Numbered from the stretch's first letter, positions 1 to 11,441 are shown. The stretch is 64,000 nt of DNA from Aspergillus flavus (GCF_009017415.1 NC_092409.1:558001-622000), one strand, 5' to 3'. Numbers and translations are program-made. Notes: a model not told the origin generated them from the letters alone.

Positions 1-892
1 TTCTTACAACCTGTCCAGTACTAACGTTGGATGGCCCGTTACCCAAAGCATGCTTTTTCGTTCCATACAATCATTGTATCTATCCATTTGAGTAGGACCG
101 GCTTTTTCCTCCTTAACAAACGCTCATGGGCAGCCGATACTGAGACGACTGAAACACGGTACCGTTTGCTTGCTTCTACGTCACCAACTCCATTGTCAAT
201 TCATTGGGGTTTAGGCTTCAGTCGAACATCATACTGGGCTTCATACATACACCGACTCTGATGTACTCGTGATGCATTATCAAAATAGTATATAATGAAC
301 CAGTGAAGCGAGCAGTCATGACCGTATATGGACTCTATGGCCACCCAGTTCTTGCTATAGCTGCTACAACGAGGCGTGGTAGGGTGATTTGTGCCCTATT
401 CTTGAGAAGTCTTCATAGTATCATTGCCCACACTCACCAGTTTATGGGCGTATATTAGTCACCTACGCAAGAGAATGGCTCAGAGCTAACTGTCCGCAAC
501 TTTCTGTACAGCATTCGGATTTAGGCGGTGGTAAATAGCTTGATCCTCCTGACTAACTCAAAAAACTTCTAATACTAGCCTAGCAGAGGTCTAGACAATT
601 CTGAAGAAGCAGGGAAGAAGTCTGTGAGTCATACACTTCATCTTTTCGTTCATTTTTCCATATTCTCATTAGGGTGGCCTCCTTACAGACCCACTATTTT
701 GTTCCGATATCCCGACTGGTAACGCCGACCCAATCTCAGGATCCTATCCAGATTGATTGTGTAGGACTGCCCGCTGACAAAGCGGTTAAACTTGGTCTAA
801 CAAATAACTCTTGTATAAAATGGTAAATATTCAAAGATGGAATCTACGCTCATCAGCCAACAAAATAATCTAAGAACACAACATCGCGGAAC
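1..892. other. Gene-free left edge
   Basis: Only short unsupported reading frames are seen, with stops in all frames and no recognisable motif. The last 120 bases are the probable promoter and 5' leader of the RidA-like gene and include the shared 15-bp motif listed separately. Confidence 0.5.
770..784 (+). promoter_or_regulatory. Shared 15-bp upstream motif, copy 1
   Basis: The word CCCGCTGACAAAGCG lies 108 bp upstream of the RidA-like start codon. An identical word occurs at 3570-3584 upstream of the NmrA-like gene on the same strand. I saw no third copy. Sharing between two neighbouring promoters suggests a common regulator, which is an inference. Confidence 0.45.
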
Positions 893-1388
893 ATGTCGAC
901 TTTCAAGTATTATTCTCTACCCGGATTCGGGGAAGAATGCCGCGAAAAGTACGGCTTCAGTGATTCGTGCATCGTAGGCGACAGAATGATAGTTACTGGC
1001 CAGAGTAAGTGCTCTAAATTTACTCTGTACATGTGCTTATAATAACGGTGTATTAGCTGGGGTGGATCCCTTGACCTTGAAAACCTCTCCCATTTTCGAG
1101 GAAGAAGTCACCCAAGCGTTCCAAAACATCAACGATCTCATCCTTCTTACACTCAAAAAGGAAGGCCGCACCATTGAAGAAGGTAAAACTGGCTGGGATT
1201 ATGTCGTCAAACTGCATGCGTATCTGGTCAATTTGTCGACCATGCGGGATGAGGCCAGGGAGACGATGGTGCGCCACATAAAAAAGTTCTGCCCGAATCA
1301 TCAGCCATTATTTACCATGGTGGGTGTGGAAAGCTTGCCATTTCCTGAACATCATATTGAACTTGAGGTTGATATCTGGTTGAAATGA
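893..1388 (+). CDS. RidA/YjgF/Rid-family protein
   Basis: Two exons (893-1004 and 1057-1388) join across a 52-bp intron with a GTAAGT donor and a TTAG acceptor to give 147 aa. The join restores the family motif VTGQTGVDP, which corresponds to the (V/S)SGQ.G.DP strand of Rid proteins and is the main evidence. Canonical RidA hydrolyses reactive enamine/imine intermediates from PLP enzymes and forms a trimer. The C-terminal segment aligns as FTMVGVESLP to the canonical R-x-x-V-x-V region, so the arginine that binds substrate carboxylate appears to be Phe. This places the protein in a divergent Rid subgroup, often found beside catabolic enzymes, and the substrate is unknown. It is adjacent to SDR and NmrA-like genes and shares a 15-bp upstream motif with the latter. 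No targeting signal is evident. The ATG is the first one in frame. Confidence 0.82.
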
Positions 1389-2019
1389 GGTTATCCCGCC
1401 ACTCGGTACAGGCTTTGAGATAGGGGATGTACGCTAGACAAGGCGTGAGTCTTGTACTCTGAAGTAGACATTCATGTCAGCCTGTGGATAATATTGAGTC
1501 TTGCATCTAGGCCAGGAATACCGTGGAACAATTGTGCCGTTGATACAGTACATCGCTGAAACATATTTCGGATAACTGGATAGATGATTTACGATCTCGT
1601 TGTGGTAATCTAACAGCTTAAGCATCTTAGAATTATTCTGGACTTTCGAGCACCTAACGGACTAAATATGAGGAAAGCTGTAGTGGGTTGGCAACATATC
1701 GTTACTGCTGCGTCGATACACTACTTTTCCCATTCTCTACAGCCCTTAATAGCCACGGAATCATGCGAACTGAGTCCGTCATCCATCGACCCTCACGTCG
1801 GTAATGTGAGTAATACCCAAAGACAAGCAAATTTTCTCTTGCGACAGGCCGTTGTATTCTTTCTGGTCTATCGAGAGAGGAGTTACAGGATGTGATTATG
1901 ATTTTGAAATATCAGGTTACATCAAGCGTCAGATATCTTTTACATGTAATATCAATTCCTGTCAAGGCCAATTGCTTCTTCCTCGCCCAATAAATAACTT
2001 CCGACATACAACTCATTGC
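1389..2019. other. Intergenic, no gene seen
   Basis: This is the 3' flank between the convergent RidA-like and SDR genes. Small reading frames on both strands show no motif, codon pattern or splice-consistent continuation. Confidence 0.5.
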
Positions 2020-2986
2020 TTACCACGGAAGCTGCTCACCATCATGTTTTATGAATCTGCCTGAGGTTGTTTCTTTGGAGGCTTTTTCCACCTATAAGAA
2101 AGATTAGCAGATCAACAATCAACCACCTCCCTGTTACAGATGTCAAGTAGGATGGGAGAGCTAACGGACTATGCTGGCATACCTGATTGACAATTCCTTC
2201 GATGCTTTCGGAAATAGTCATCGGAGCTTTCTCTAGCCCATTGCACTGCGCGCCGCGATTCCCCATATCAGTTTGGACAAATCTGAAAGTAGGTATAGGT
2301 TCTGCGTCAGCAATTGCATGCTGCCACAATTGTCAGTTTATAGACATACCCTGGATCAATTGAAAATGCGATCATATCCGGATGTTCTGTGTGAATTTTC
2401 TTCACTAGGTAGTTACTGGCCACCTTTGAGGCGCCATACGCCGCAGTCAGCGACGAAGAGTGTTCAAGGCCAGTGATGCTGGCTAATTCGGATGAGATAT
2501 AGATGAACTTGGGTTGACTGCTGGCTTGCAGCAGCGGCAAAGTCGCCCTGAATAGCCTGATCGGGCCAAGGGTATTCACGTCAAAGTGAGATACCAGGTC
2601 TGCATCCTCCATGCGTGCTAGAGGGCCATAGTGATTGCATACCCCGGCATTCGCAATCACGATATCAATTTTATTAATCGACTGATGGCTTTGTAGTTGA
2701 GAAACTGCATTAATGACACTCTGTGGCTTATCAAGGCTAAGAGAGACGATGATGAGATTAGAGCCGTGACCTCTAGAAAGAGAGAACAAGTCTTTTGTAA
2801 TCTGTTCGGACACTTCTCTACATGTCGCTATCACAGTAGTGTTGGCCTTTGCAAGGTATGCAGTTACTAGGCCTTTGCCGATACCTGGTGGCGTAGATAA
2901 ATTCAGTAAAAGGAATGTGCTCGTGATACTCATGTGCCTAACTAACCTCGGTTTGCACCAGTTACGAGAATAGTGCTCTGTGCCAT
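2020..2986 (-). CDS. Short-chain dehydrogenase/reductase (classical SDR)
   Basis: Four exons on the minus strand (2986-2947, 2884-2350, 2282-2183, 2091-2020) give 248 aa with every splice phase matching. Exon 1 supplies the dinucleotide-binding TGANRGIG, split after the Arg codon. Exon 2 carries the NAG sequence (IANAG) and the catalytic Y-x3-K (YGASK) preceded by a Ser-rich strand. Exons 2 and 3 join at PGFVQTDMG, and the last exon ends in DGEQLPW, the usual tail of fungal SDRs related to sniffer/CsgA-type reductases. It likely reduces or oxidises a carbonyl/hydroxyl using NAD(P)(H) in the cytosol; the substrate is not readable. The gene is divergent from the NmrA-like gene across about 750 bp. 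Intron sizes of 62, 67 and 91 bp are typical. Confidence 0.88.
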
Positions 2987-3569
2987 GGTCAAATTATGTT
3001 TTGTGCGTCAAGGTCAAGCTTTAGACGGCATTCCGGCTTCGGTGGGATGGGCGGAGCAAAGCCTTATTTATATCAAAATACGTTTCCGAAAGTCTGCTGG
3101 TATGCAGCTCGGCTTTAGACATGTCCGAACCCGACCACGGATGGCCGGCAAAGGGTTCTTTTGACTTTGTAATATGAATTCGATTGTATGCCTTTGGCCT
3201 GCTTTCCCGATGAATAAGCGGCGCAGGTTCCATGGGCACACTCTTAAAGTTAGCAGATCTTCTGCAGGAAGTCCCGCTATCCACAAACTAAAGGGAGGTA
3301 GTGGAGCATGCCAAGCCAAGCCCACTGTCTGCATAGAGCTCATGGGAATAAGCATCCCGTTTGCTTACCGATGGCTTTCGATTTGAAGAAAGCTGTGGAT
3401 CAGGGGTCGTAGTTAGGTCTTGTATTGCCTTGCCTTTCTTCTGGTATGTGAAAGTGATACCTCCGGAATATCCGATTAATTCACCTACGTGGAGGAGCAG
3501 CCGAGGATGTTGTAGAAGTCATTTTGGGATTCAATGATCCACTTGGATAGGTGCGTATTTGAGGGCTTT

Positions 3570-3584
3570 CCCGCTGACAAAGCG
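3570..3584 (+). promoter_or_regulatory. Shared 15-bp upstream motif, copy 2
   Basis: CCCGCTGACAAAGCG lies 155 bp before the NmrA-like start codon and is identical over 15 bases, on the same strand, to 770-784. It sits just upstream of the TATA box. Confidence 0.45.
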
Positions 3585-3617
3585 TACTCAATGGTCAACT
3601 TGACTTCCTCCAAAGGG

Positions 3618-3624
3618 TATAAAA
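3618..3624 (+). promoter_or_regulatory. TATA box of NmrA-like gene
   Basis: TATAAAA occurs about 115 bp upstream of the ATG, followed by a pyrimidine/AC-rich leader, a usual fungal promoter arrangement. Confidence 0.5.
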
Positions 3625-3739
3625 GGCAGTAAGTCACCCATCCCTAACTACAATATACAACAACACAACACATTTCGAACAATCGTAAAGATAAAGCCAT
3701 TTTACAATCCTACTTGTCAAATTATACGTCCAGTTTACA

Positions 3740-4948
3740 ATGTCTCCTCAGACGATCGTTGTCATTGGTGCCACTGGGTCCCAGGTATGTCCTTTCTCCC
3801 AACAAATGTCGCTTTTGAGCACGCCTGATAACATATGCTTGTTCAAATAACACAGGGCGGTGCCGTTGTCAAAGAGCTTCTGGCAAACCGGGACCTCTAT
3901 CATGTCCGGGCCATTACGCGCGATGTAACCAAACCCGCGTCTCAAAAGCTCGCTGCGCTTGGAGCAGAAGTTCGGTCTGCCGACCTTAATAGCGGTAGCG
4001 ATGCCCTTGCACAGGTGTTCGCTGGCGCTGATGGTATCTTTGCACTGACTGATTTCTGGCAAACGCAATCTACCGCTACTGAGATTGCGCAAGGGCGTGC
4101 TATTGCTGATGCCGCAGCGCGGACTGAAACTCTGAAGCATTTTGTCTGGAGTGCCCTTCCCGATCCCGTCAAATTGTCAAACGGCCAGCTTCTCAATATC
4201 CACCATTGGAAGGGCAAGAGCTTGGTCACTGAATACATCCAGAAGGAACACCCAGAGCTATGGGCAAAGACCACTACTGTGCTCTTCCCCAACTACTTTG
4301 AAAACTGCATTACTACTCCAGATAGGTATCTTCCTCAGAAGGTGAGTATGATGCAACCTCCAGTCCTCAATATATGGTCTAGCTCACTCTTTGTGAACAG
4401 GATGCGAACGGGGCTTACACTTTGTCGTTCCCTCACAGTCCAGAAACCGTGATGCCCAACGTCGCCATTGCTGACACCGGTAAACTTGTGCACACCATCC
4501 TTCAGGCCGGCTCAAAGTATTTTACCAAGACTATTGCCTTCTACTCGGAAGCCCTGTCGGAGTCTGAAAAGTTGGCCAAGATCGGAAGCCGTATGTTACC
4601 TTATCAAGTAAATTAGCTCTAAAAATAGCTTTAACCTGTTACTACAGAGTACAACGTTCCCACGAAGTACCAAAAGCTCAGCAGCAGGGAATGCCAGGAG
4701 CTTCTTGAATCTCGGGATGGCATGTCTCCAGAAATCGCGCTGGACTTCACCGAACAATTGATGATGTTTGAGCTCTTTGGTAATGTCTACGCCAACAAAG
4801 AATTCGTGCAAGCTAGAGAGGTATGTGGTTCTCCATTCTGTCCCTCGGATTTCTTGACAGAATTACTAACAACACCTAGATACCTGGGCTCTCACTTCAA
4901 ACCTGGTCGGAGTTCCTTCGCGAAAATGACCTGAGCAAATTCCTGTAG
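3740..4948 (+). CDS. NmrA-like family NAD(P)-binding protein
   Basis: Five exons (3740-3784, 3856-4341, 4401-4590, 4648-4820, 4880-4948) give 320 aa. Exon 1 ends within the Rossmann nucleotide-binding turn, and the splice creates VIGATGSQGGAVVKEL, the NmrA/HSCARG glycine motif. Downstream segments (ITRDV, GADGIFALTDFW, FVWSALPDP) match the NmrA fold, which lacks the SDR Tyr-x3-Lys pair. Relatives act as redox sensors binding NAD(P) to regulate transcription factors, or as isoflavone-reductase-like enzymes, so the role here is undetermined. All introns are 56-71 bp with GT..AG ends and consistent phases; the intron-3 join gives IGSQYNVPTKY. A TATA box and the shared 15-bp motif lie upstream. 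No signs of decay are seen. Confidence 0.88.
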
Positions 4949-5774
4949 AATATCTGGATGTTGTATGGGATCTTGCTAGTTGGCTATATAACCGGCATTG
5001 GTTTTCATCAGCAATGCCCTGGGGGCTGTGACACATCGAATAGCATATCTTTGCTATTTATCATAAGAAGAGATAGAAAGCGAGAAGGGAAGAACTAAGC
5101 ATAGACTAGTACATCATAAAATTCAAATCCGGTGACGGTCATGCTCACTCCCGCTTATTCAGCGGAGAGATGTCTTCTTAACTACATAGTTTGTATTTAT
5201 ACCCGTAGACTATTGGACGCACTGGGATACTAGTACATAAAGGATAAGAAGGTGTTATATAATCAGAATAATATCTATAGAGAAGGTATTTTTCCAGGCG
5301 ATCACACAACCGACAAATTCTTTTTAGACACTTCTTCAGACCCATATAACGGAGCCCGTCTCCTGGATCAGGGACCTGCAAAAACCATATCTATTCTTAG
5401 ACCTATCGGCGAAGTCCCCCAGAAGAGTAAGAGGGCCACCAGCTTGAAACGACACGTACACAAGCAAAGGCTTATCGCTTCACTCATCGCTATTTCCGTA
5501 TCTCCGGATGTATTAGCTCCAATACGAGTAAATTGACAGCGGCTAGACGGCTTTATGGAAATAGATTGTCGATAGGCTCAACTGGACAGAGAATATTTAT
5601 TCCGCCTCCCGAGACAGCGCTAATCAACCTTATGAATATGTCTATAAGAGTAGCCCCTATGACCTGGCATCTGTGGCACTCTTATCCGTGACCTTATCCT
5701 GGAATAGTGAAACTTCTTTCATTAGCTGCCTGCAGATATATTGTCCTACTGCCTACAACCCAGCGAGACAAACC
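4949..5774. other. Intergenic, no gene seen
   Basis: Short frames on both strands are without motif or splice support. The last part is presumably the promoter of the MBL-fold gene. Confidence 0.5.
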
Positions 5775-6712
5775 ATGACCCAACCATCAGCGCTTCCAGC
5801 CGGTTCCAAGCTCTGGGTAGTACTCTTTTCATTACAACGGATGAACATCAAGCTAATCAGAGATAGTTGCTCGATTTAGGGATCCTTGACATCGACGCCT
5901 CGTACGTCCTTTCGGGCGCAAATGTTCCCCTCCACGGCGCAGAGCCTCAAACCCACGAGACTAGACCATGCCTCATGATAGCGGGACTACTCTATCACCC
6001 AGATGTAGGTCTTATCCTTTTCGATACCGGGTCCCGAGAGGATGTGATCAAGTCATGGGACAAAGAATTCTTGGAATGTGCACCCCGGACTTGGGACAAG
6101 GATATCCACTCTCTTCCTGCGGCTATCAAAGCCAGCGGTGCAGGTGAGATTGGTGATGTCAAGGCGGTCATATTGAGCCACTTGCACCTTGACCACGCCG
6201 GGGGATTAGAGCATTTCTTCGGGACTGGTTCGTACATCGCTTCTTCTATCGCTAAGGCTAGCTGACGGTGAACAGATGTGGAAATCTGGTGCCATGAAGC
6301 CGAACTCAAGAATGCCTTTTGGTCAGCCGCAACTGGAATTGACAGTGGGCTGTTTCTGCCGGATTACTTGCGAGCGGATCTGTTGAACTGGAAGACTTTC
6401 TCGGAGCAGAATGTAACACTCTGGAGGGGCGTTACCTTACATAGATGTCCGGGACATACGGAAGGGTCACTTGTTCTTGAGCTCACGTTTCAGAGTTCCG
6501 GTACTGTTATCATGACGGGTGATTTGTTTCATGTGAAGGAAAATTATGAAGAGGGAAGACCGACGGGTTTTCTTATGCGAGACTATTGCGAGTGGTTTCG
6601 GAGCAGAGACTACGTGAGAAGATTGGTGCAACGGACGAATGCGAGGGTCTGCTTGGGCCATGAGAGAGGCTACTTTGATATGTTTGAGAGAAGTCCCAGA
6701 TATCTTGAATGA
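5775..6712 (+). CDS. MBL-fold hydrolase, quorum-quenching lactonase-like
   Basis: Three exons (5775-5816, 5867-6227, 6276-6712) give 279 aa. The splice in exon 1 produces SKLWLLDLGILDID, matching the N-terminus of AttM/AiiB-type N-acyl-homoserine lactonases. The metal-binding signature HLHLDHAGG (HxHxDH) is in exon 2. A later metal ligand is seen in CPGHTEGS, a bridging Asp in MTGDLF, and the C-terminal His in GHE. The set of Zn ligands looks complete, so an active lactonase or related esterase is likely. The substrate could be any lactone and is not necessarily an acyl-homoserine lactone. No signal peptide is visible, suggesting a cytosolic protein. The introns (50 and 48 bp) are short but phase-perfect. 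Confidence 0.86.
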
Positions 6713-8874
6713 ATGGAGAGGGTTGGGTTTGGACATGACCTTTGTTGCTCTGAATTATATATAGTGTTTCATAGACTTTGTGCTATTTACATACCGTAGA
6801 TGCACATATTCGCTTCGATCATTTATTCTGACATTAGTAGAATGGAACGGTCTAATGAGACCTCATCACCGTACTTAGAGTCTCTCGCCACAGTGAATTG
6901 TTGTATGCTAAAACTTGCTGAGACAACTTCATTATAAGATTCCGGCCGGGTTTCATGAAATTGGTCATTCATGCTCGCAATATAGTGGAATGGTGGATCA
7001 AAAGTACTGCACCGCCTACTCCCAACATGTTCATCATTACGAGAAACAGCAGGCATGGTTTCGTCCAGGTTTAGCAATGAGACTCGTTGGTGAAGGCAAA
7101 GAAGTTTTATAAAAAGCCATGCCATGGAAAGACAATGAGCACGCGGACGTTCAGGTCACTATAGTGTCCGCAGAGGAGGTTGTTCATCCACGATTGACCG
7201 GAATATATACTGCGTCTCACGTGTCAACGTACTCATTGCCTCTCCTTAAAATGCAGGGAAGGTTGGTACGGCCGTGAATGGTGTATGAAGCTTCTCCTAC
7301 TCTAATATCGTACTATTACTTTACTGGACAGGATAAATGCGGCTCCAGAGCTGGCAGTCCCCTTGCGCTGGAAATTATATTATAGTAAATAGACCAAAGT
7401 ACTAGAGAAAACGAAGTGGATCCGGCATTTTTTTGACTTTGGTAGCTCCGGCCTTAAATCCTCGGAGTAGGATCTACCGTGCGTTCCCGCGTTGCGCCAT
7501 ATTGCGGCGGGCGCTATTAAGATTTAGAGTGTCACGAACTTAGGGCTTGGAAATCGAGCCTGTATCTTGGATTAAGGTTATTGCCTGATTCCACAGGCCG
7601 CATGCCTTACCGTGACTCTGCCAGCGAAAGAGCCTGCAAGCGGAACCTTCATGCGTGTTGGATACATGACTATATATATGTACATCAGCTGAGAGCGAGA
7701 AATCCTTGTACGCGTTGCAGTTCGATGGTTAAGAAGCCATGAATAAATTAACGCGAGTAATGGATTGAACATATATGAACACGGGCAGCCTTGTCCATGC
7801 AGAGAATCATGTGTAGAGAAGTATATTCAGTAGTAAGTCTTACAAAACTACGCCAGAAAGATAATGTAATATTTCGTTGTTGGTAGAACAAGTTCTTCGT
7901 ATATTATTCTGCACCCACTCTTAGTATGCGAGTGTAAATAGTATCCGCCAATGGCTGACCTTTGGAATCGGTCTTTGTAGAATCGGTGTCTATCTCTGTT
8001 GCCGCCTTTCCTACTTTGATGGTCATGCCCTAATGGACCAATGCTTGGTAGGGCTTGCATAACGCTCGCGTACAGTTACGCACATTAGAAGCACCGAGTG
8101 TTATTGTACGCATTGCTTAGTTAAGGCCACGAACAAACATATTATATCTAGACAGATTTCTACAATTTGTCCACCAGGCAACCTCATCTGCTGTTTCGAT
8201 GTTTGAGCCCTCGGCGAACTTTATTGGTCGCATCGTCTGGTTACCCTAAATACTTTAGCGTAGTTTGGGACAGGGTTTGATTGGTTACAATGCTTGTAAC
8301 ATTCCACAAGTAGCAACCTAATCTAGCCAGTGGTCCAATAGGACTACATTGCTTCTTTCTCCCTGTGTTTGACACGCGTCCCCACCGTACCCACAACAAG
8401 AATGAAAGCGAGTTTCCCCCCCGACAAAAATCCTAAATAACTCCCAAGACACGTGTATCCCCGTTTTCGCCGTCCGTTTTGTGGCCAACCCCGATCACGA
8501 GTTGTCCTGAAAGGCGATTGTAGACAAAGTTCTACTAATTGAGTAGATTTTTGCGGGAGGCCATTGGATGCGACCGATCATGATGTTTGCCACGGTATTG
8601 TAGCAGGGTCTCTTCGTGGCGTCAGTCCTTTTTTGACACGGGATGCCATCCGTTTGAAGTTCTCGTATTGAGCGAAAGAGTCATGGTGGAGGGCTCAGAT
8701 AAACAGAGCTATTAAATTCGATTGGTCATCCGGTGAGTCAGTCATCATTTGTAAATCGGAAATACTGAGTTTCCGAAGGGAATGTTTTGGTTCCAGATTG
8801 GCTTCTGGGATATTTGTTAGTGGAGCGGTTTCAGATATCCCCCGATTCCCACTTACCGAATAACTCCACAAAAC
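6713..8874. other. 2.2-kb gene-free stretch
   Basis: No reading frame of convincing length or motif was found on either strand, and no splice-joined model worked. The region is moderately AT-rich with no obvious repeats. Confidence 0.45.
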
Positions 8875-9366
8875 CTAGCGGCCGTGCGCGTTGACACTTA
8901 TCTGGAGAGGAGTCCATTTCCTGTTGGCGGAGGATCGAAGAACGATCTCGGGTGTAAGGCCACAGGGGATCTCTGCGGGATAGGTCGGGGTGTATTGGAG
9001 GAAACAACTCAGGACCTCGACGGAATATTGTTGGTAGGCGTAGGAGAGAGGTGTATTTCCGTCATGGTCTCGGATCGACCAATTGGCACGTCTCTTGAGG
9101 AGGAGTTCGACCACGGCGAGGGAGGATTGCTGGGCTGCAATGTGTAGTGCTGTTTGGCCGCGGTTGTCGGTGGTTGATGGCTCGATGCCGTAGTTGAGAA
9201 GCAGTTCGAGGACCTTGACGTCTTTGTGAAGTGCGGCTAAGTGAAGAGCTGTCCGACCATCTGCATCCTTGGCAGTGAGGATCGATTTGTCTTTGAGATA
9301 TTCATTCTCAATGGTGGTGGCATCGCCAATGGTGGCGGCATGGAGAAAAGCGCTGTTGACACCCAT
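8875..9366 (-). CDS. Short ankyrin-repeat protein
   Basis: A single-exon frame of 163 aa from the first ATG that starts a plausible protein (MGVNSAFLHAA). The frame is open another 46 codons upstream but without ankyrin sequence. Two canonical ankyrin repeats are visible: DGRTALHLAALHKDVKVLELLL and the next, beginning RGQTALHIAAQQ and continuing VVELLLKRRAN. A weaker third starts DGNTPLSYA, and a partial N-terminal cap precedes them. Ankyrin repeats are protein-interaction scaffolds, so no enzymatic role can be assigned. The C-terminus (residues about 125-163) looks like an incomplete repeat, so the gene may be a short stand-alone protein, a relic of a longer one, or may have an unseen 3' intron. 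No neighbour lies within 1 kb. Confidence 0.65.
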   Translation of the reverse strand: MGVNSAFLHAATIGDATTIENEYLKDKSILTAKDADGRTALHLAALHKDVKVLELLLNYGIEPSTTDNRGQTALHIAAQQSSLAVVELLLKRRANWSIRDHDGNTPLSYAYQQYSVEVLSCFLQYTPTYPAEIPCGLTPEIVLRSSANRKWTPLQISVNAHGR

Positions 9367-10626
9367 AGCTAGGGATGATATAGGGGAAAGACAATAAATA
9401 ATTAAATAAATGTCTAGGTTCAGGCGAGCTTGCGGAAGACGAAGATCTCGGTTCCCTACGATTTCAGGCGGACATTCCTCTCGTTTTATTTCAATGAGCG
9501 ACAAGGTTCAGAAGCGTCTGGCCAGCTGCAGTTACCACCTCATGCTCCTATTATGGGACCGGGGAGGCTATACCTTGAGTAGCCGAAGCATAGTACATAC
9601 AGCTCGACCTACAGAACGGAGGAAATTCCCCCCGACATTAAGGGTTGCGATTGCTTTGTTCATGACAAGCACATGTCCACCTGCCTTCCTGGGACTAATG
9701 CTCATCTCGGAGTCTGTGGAATCAGTCCCGAGTTCTACGGGACTTGGTGAAATATCCACTCACGTCGGACGAGAGATGAGTTGGCTGGTTCGACTGTCGA
9801 GTCAGTGGTTTCCAGCCTAACAGCCCACGTGGTGATTTGATTCGCTCTGGTGATCTTTCGTATCGAGGTCCGCTAGTTTAGTGCTTTTCCTGGTGAGTTA
9901 AATTTACGTTGGTATGGGTCGATTTGGAACGATGGGCCGGAAAGTGGAGACCAAGCGGGACAACGGTGCTCAGAGTAGCGAAGACTCCAATTAACCGATA
10001 GACTGCGCTTCTGGCTAAACTTCGGAGCCCTCCGTCTCCAGGAACTCCGTCCTCTCCAGACTCCGCAGAGGGTCTGGGGAGTACGGAGTAGTGAACGGCA
10101 ATGGAGGATGCTGAGTCAATTCCGAAGGGATGACGAATCTTTCTGAATGCTTATGCTGACAGAAAACAGTCGTGAAGGGAAACTAAACGAGGGAACTCCG
10201 TGACTCTGCTCGGCTTGACTTACGATAGGCTTGGCGACGATAGTTAAAATCTTAGCCAAGCAGAGAGTTTAGCATGAGTCCTAATGCGCCGGTGGGGCAA
10301 CCAACCAGTCAGTCTTCGCACATGGGGGTTCTTAAGTTCTCTGACTGGCTCTCTGGTGGCAATGAGGATCTATTACGGGTTAACCCGAAGGCGCTCTTGC
10401 TGGACCGACGGAGGACAAGGACAAATGTCCGTTAGATATTATTATTAATTTGTGACTGTGAAGGATTTACGACAGGGATCGTTAGCGCGGGGTTCGAAGA
10501 AAAGTACCAGGATGGAAAATTTTGACTCCTTCCTATTGCCCCTCGTACTGTTATCATAATTCCATCCACGAACGGCATTGTTGATCGCCTCAAAATACAA
10601 AAGACTTTCGGTCGTTGAGATCATTG
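9367..10626. other. Intergenic with hairpin
   Basis: No gene is supported. The notable content is the inverted repeat at 10044-10089, listed separately. The antisense frame over 9410-9820 overlaps the ankyrin 5' flank and has no motif. Confidence 0.45.
10044..10089. repeat. 46-bp imperfect palindrome
   Basis: Outer arms ACTCCGT and ACGGAGT are perfect complements. Inner arms CTCTCCAGAC and GTCTGGGGAG pair with one G.U, leaving a loop of only a few bases. It could be a cruciform/hairpin, an operator or a tiny transposon footprint. Confidence 0.5.
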
Positions 10627-11441
10627 ATGGGTTCGTTTATGGTCCGTGTCCTCGGCTTCAGTGGGCCGATAAACCTTTGCTTTCCAAAGCTTGTCCTCTT
10701 GGCTTTCTTGTCCTTCTCCAATGTGGCGCGTGCAACCGCTGTCCATGCAAGTACGCACGATGAATGGGGAGATGATGGTTTTTTGTCAAGCTCGCATCGC
10801 ATACTATCAACCTACGATAAGTGCGTCTTGACGCTTTGCGGTGCGGTGATTTTCATATGTGCTGTCGCATTGTTAGTTCAAGTGCGATTCCCTCATTATT
10901 CTCAAGAAGGACAATCCCATGCTGAAACATTAAATCTCCATAGGCATGCCGAATATTGATCGACATCGGTCGAAAAGAACGTCTTTGGCGGCAAGAGGAC
11001 TACCTAGCGGAAGAAGAGTTACTGATGTCAGCTCTTGAAGCTGGCTATGCAAAAGGCGGCAACCTCCCCCGATATGCGACGCGGTTTGGTACCCTTTCGG
11101 AACAGGAGATCGATGTCAGTGGCGTGCGGAAGGTTGTTCTAGTGCCAAATTACACCTATGCGACAACTGCAGCCCAAGATGCGTACGCGGATTGGTTTGT
11201 GAGGTGGTGTCACCTTCAAGAGGAAGCCTCGAATTATGCCGTCGAGGAATCCCCGGATGAAGTGGCTCCTCTCCTCGATCTCAGATCTCCAAAGGCACCA
11301 CGGTATTTGGCTGAGGCTGTGACTTCTTCTTCACAGGGTCCTTCGGATGGAATGGCTCCGCTCATTGACCTTGGTTCTCTGGAAGCGCAACAGGATGTGG
11401 ATGACCTTGCGAGCTCTCCACGGCCACTTCTAGCTGAATGA
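10627..11441 (+). CDS. Predicted single-pass or two-pass membrane protein, unknown
   Basis: Two exons (10627-10881 and 10944-11441) join across a 62-bp intron (donor GTGCGA, branch-like CTGAAAC, acceptor CATAG) to give 250 aa. Without the splice, both halves are orphan frames, and the second lacks an ATG. An N-terminal hydrophobic segment (residues about 19-36) may be a signal peptide or anchor. A second strong helix around residues 68-86 ends at the splice (CAVALLVQ). It is followed by an acidic soluble C-terminus. Within that tail, two short related units occur about 50 residues apart (EVAPLLDLRS and GMAPLIDLGS). I do not recognise the family. A stronger donor (GTTAGT) nearby gives an immediate stop, which favours the weaker one. 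Confidence 0.5.

Larger units (their letters stand above)
2987..3739. promoter_or_regulatory. Divergent intergenic region, SDR / NmrA-like
   Basis: This 753-bp region separates the start codons of the minus-strand SDR and the plus-strand NmrA-like gene. It contains copy 2 of the shared 15-bp motif and a TATA box on the NmrA side. Short reading frames inside it have no recognisable content. Confidence 0.5.

Noticed and set aside
31..261. A 76-codon frame at the left edge that could be a small protein
   Set aside because: No ATG-supported signal, no motif, composition like surrounding non-coding DNA and no splice partner.
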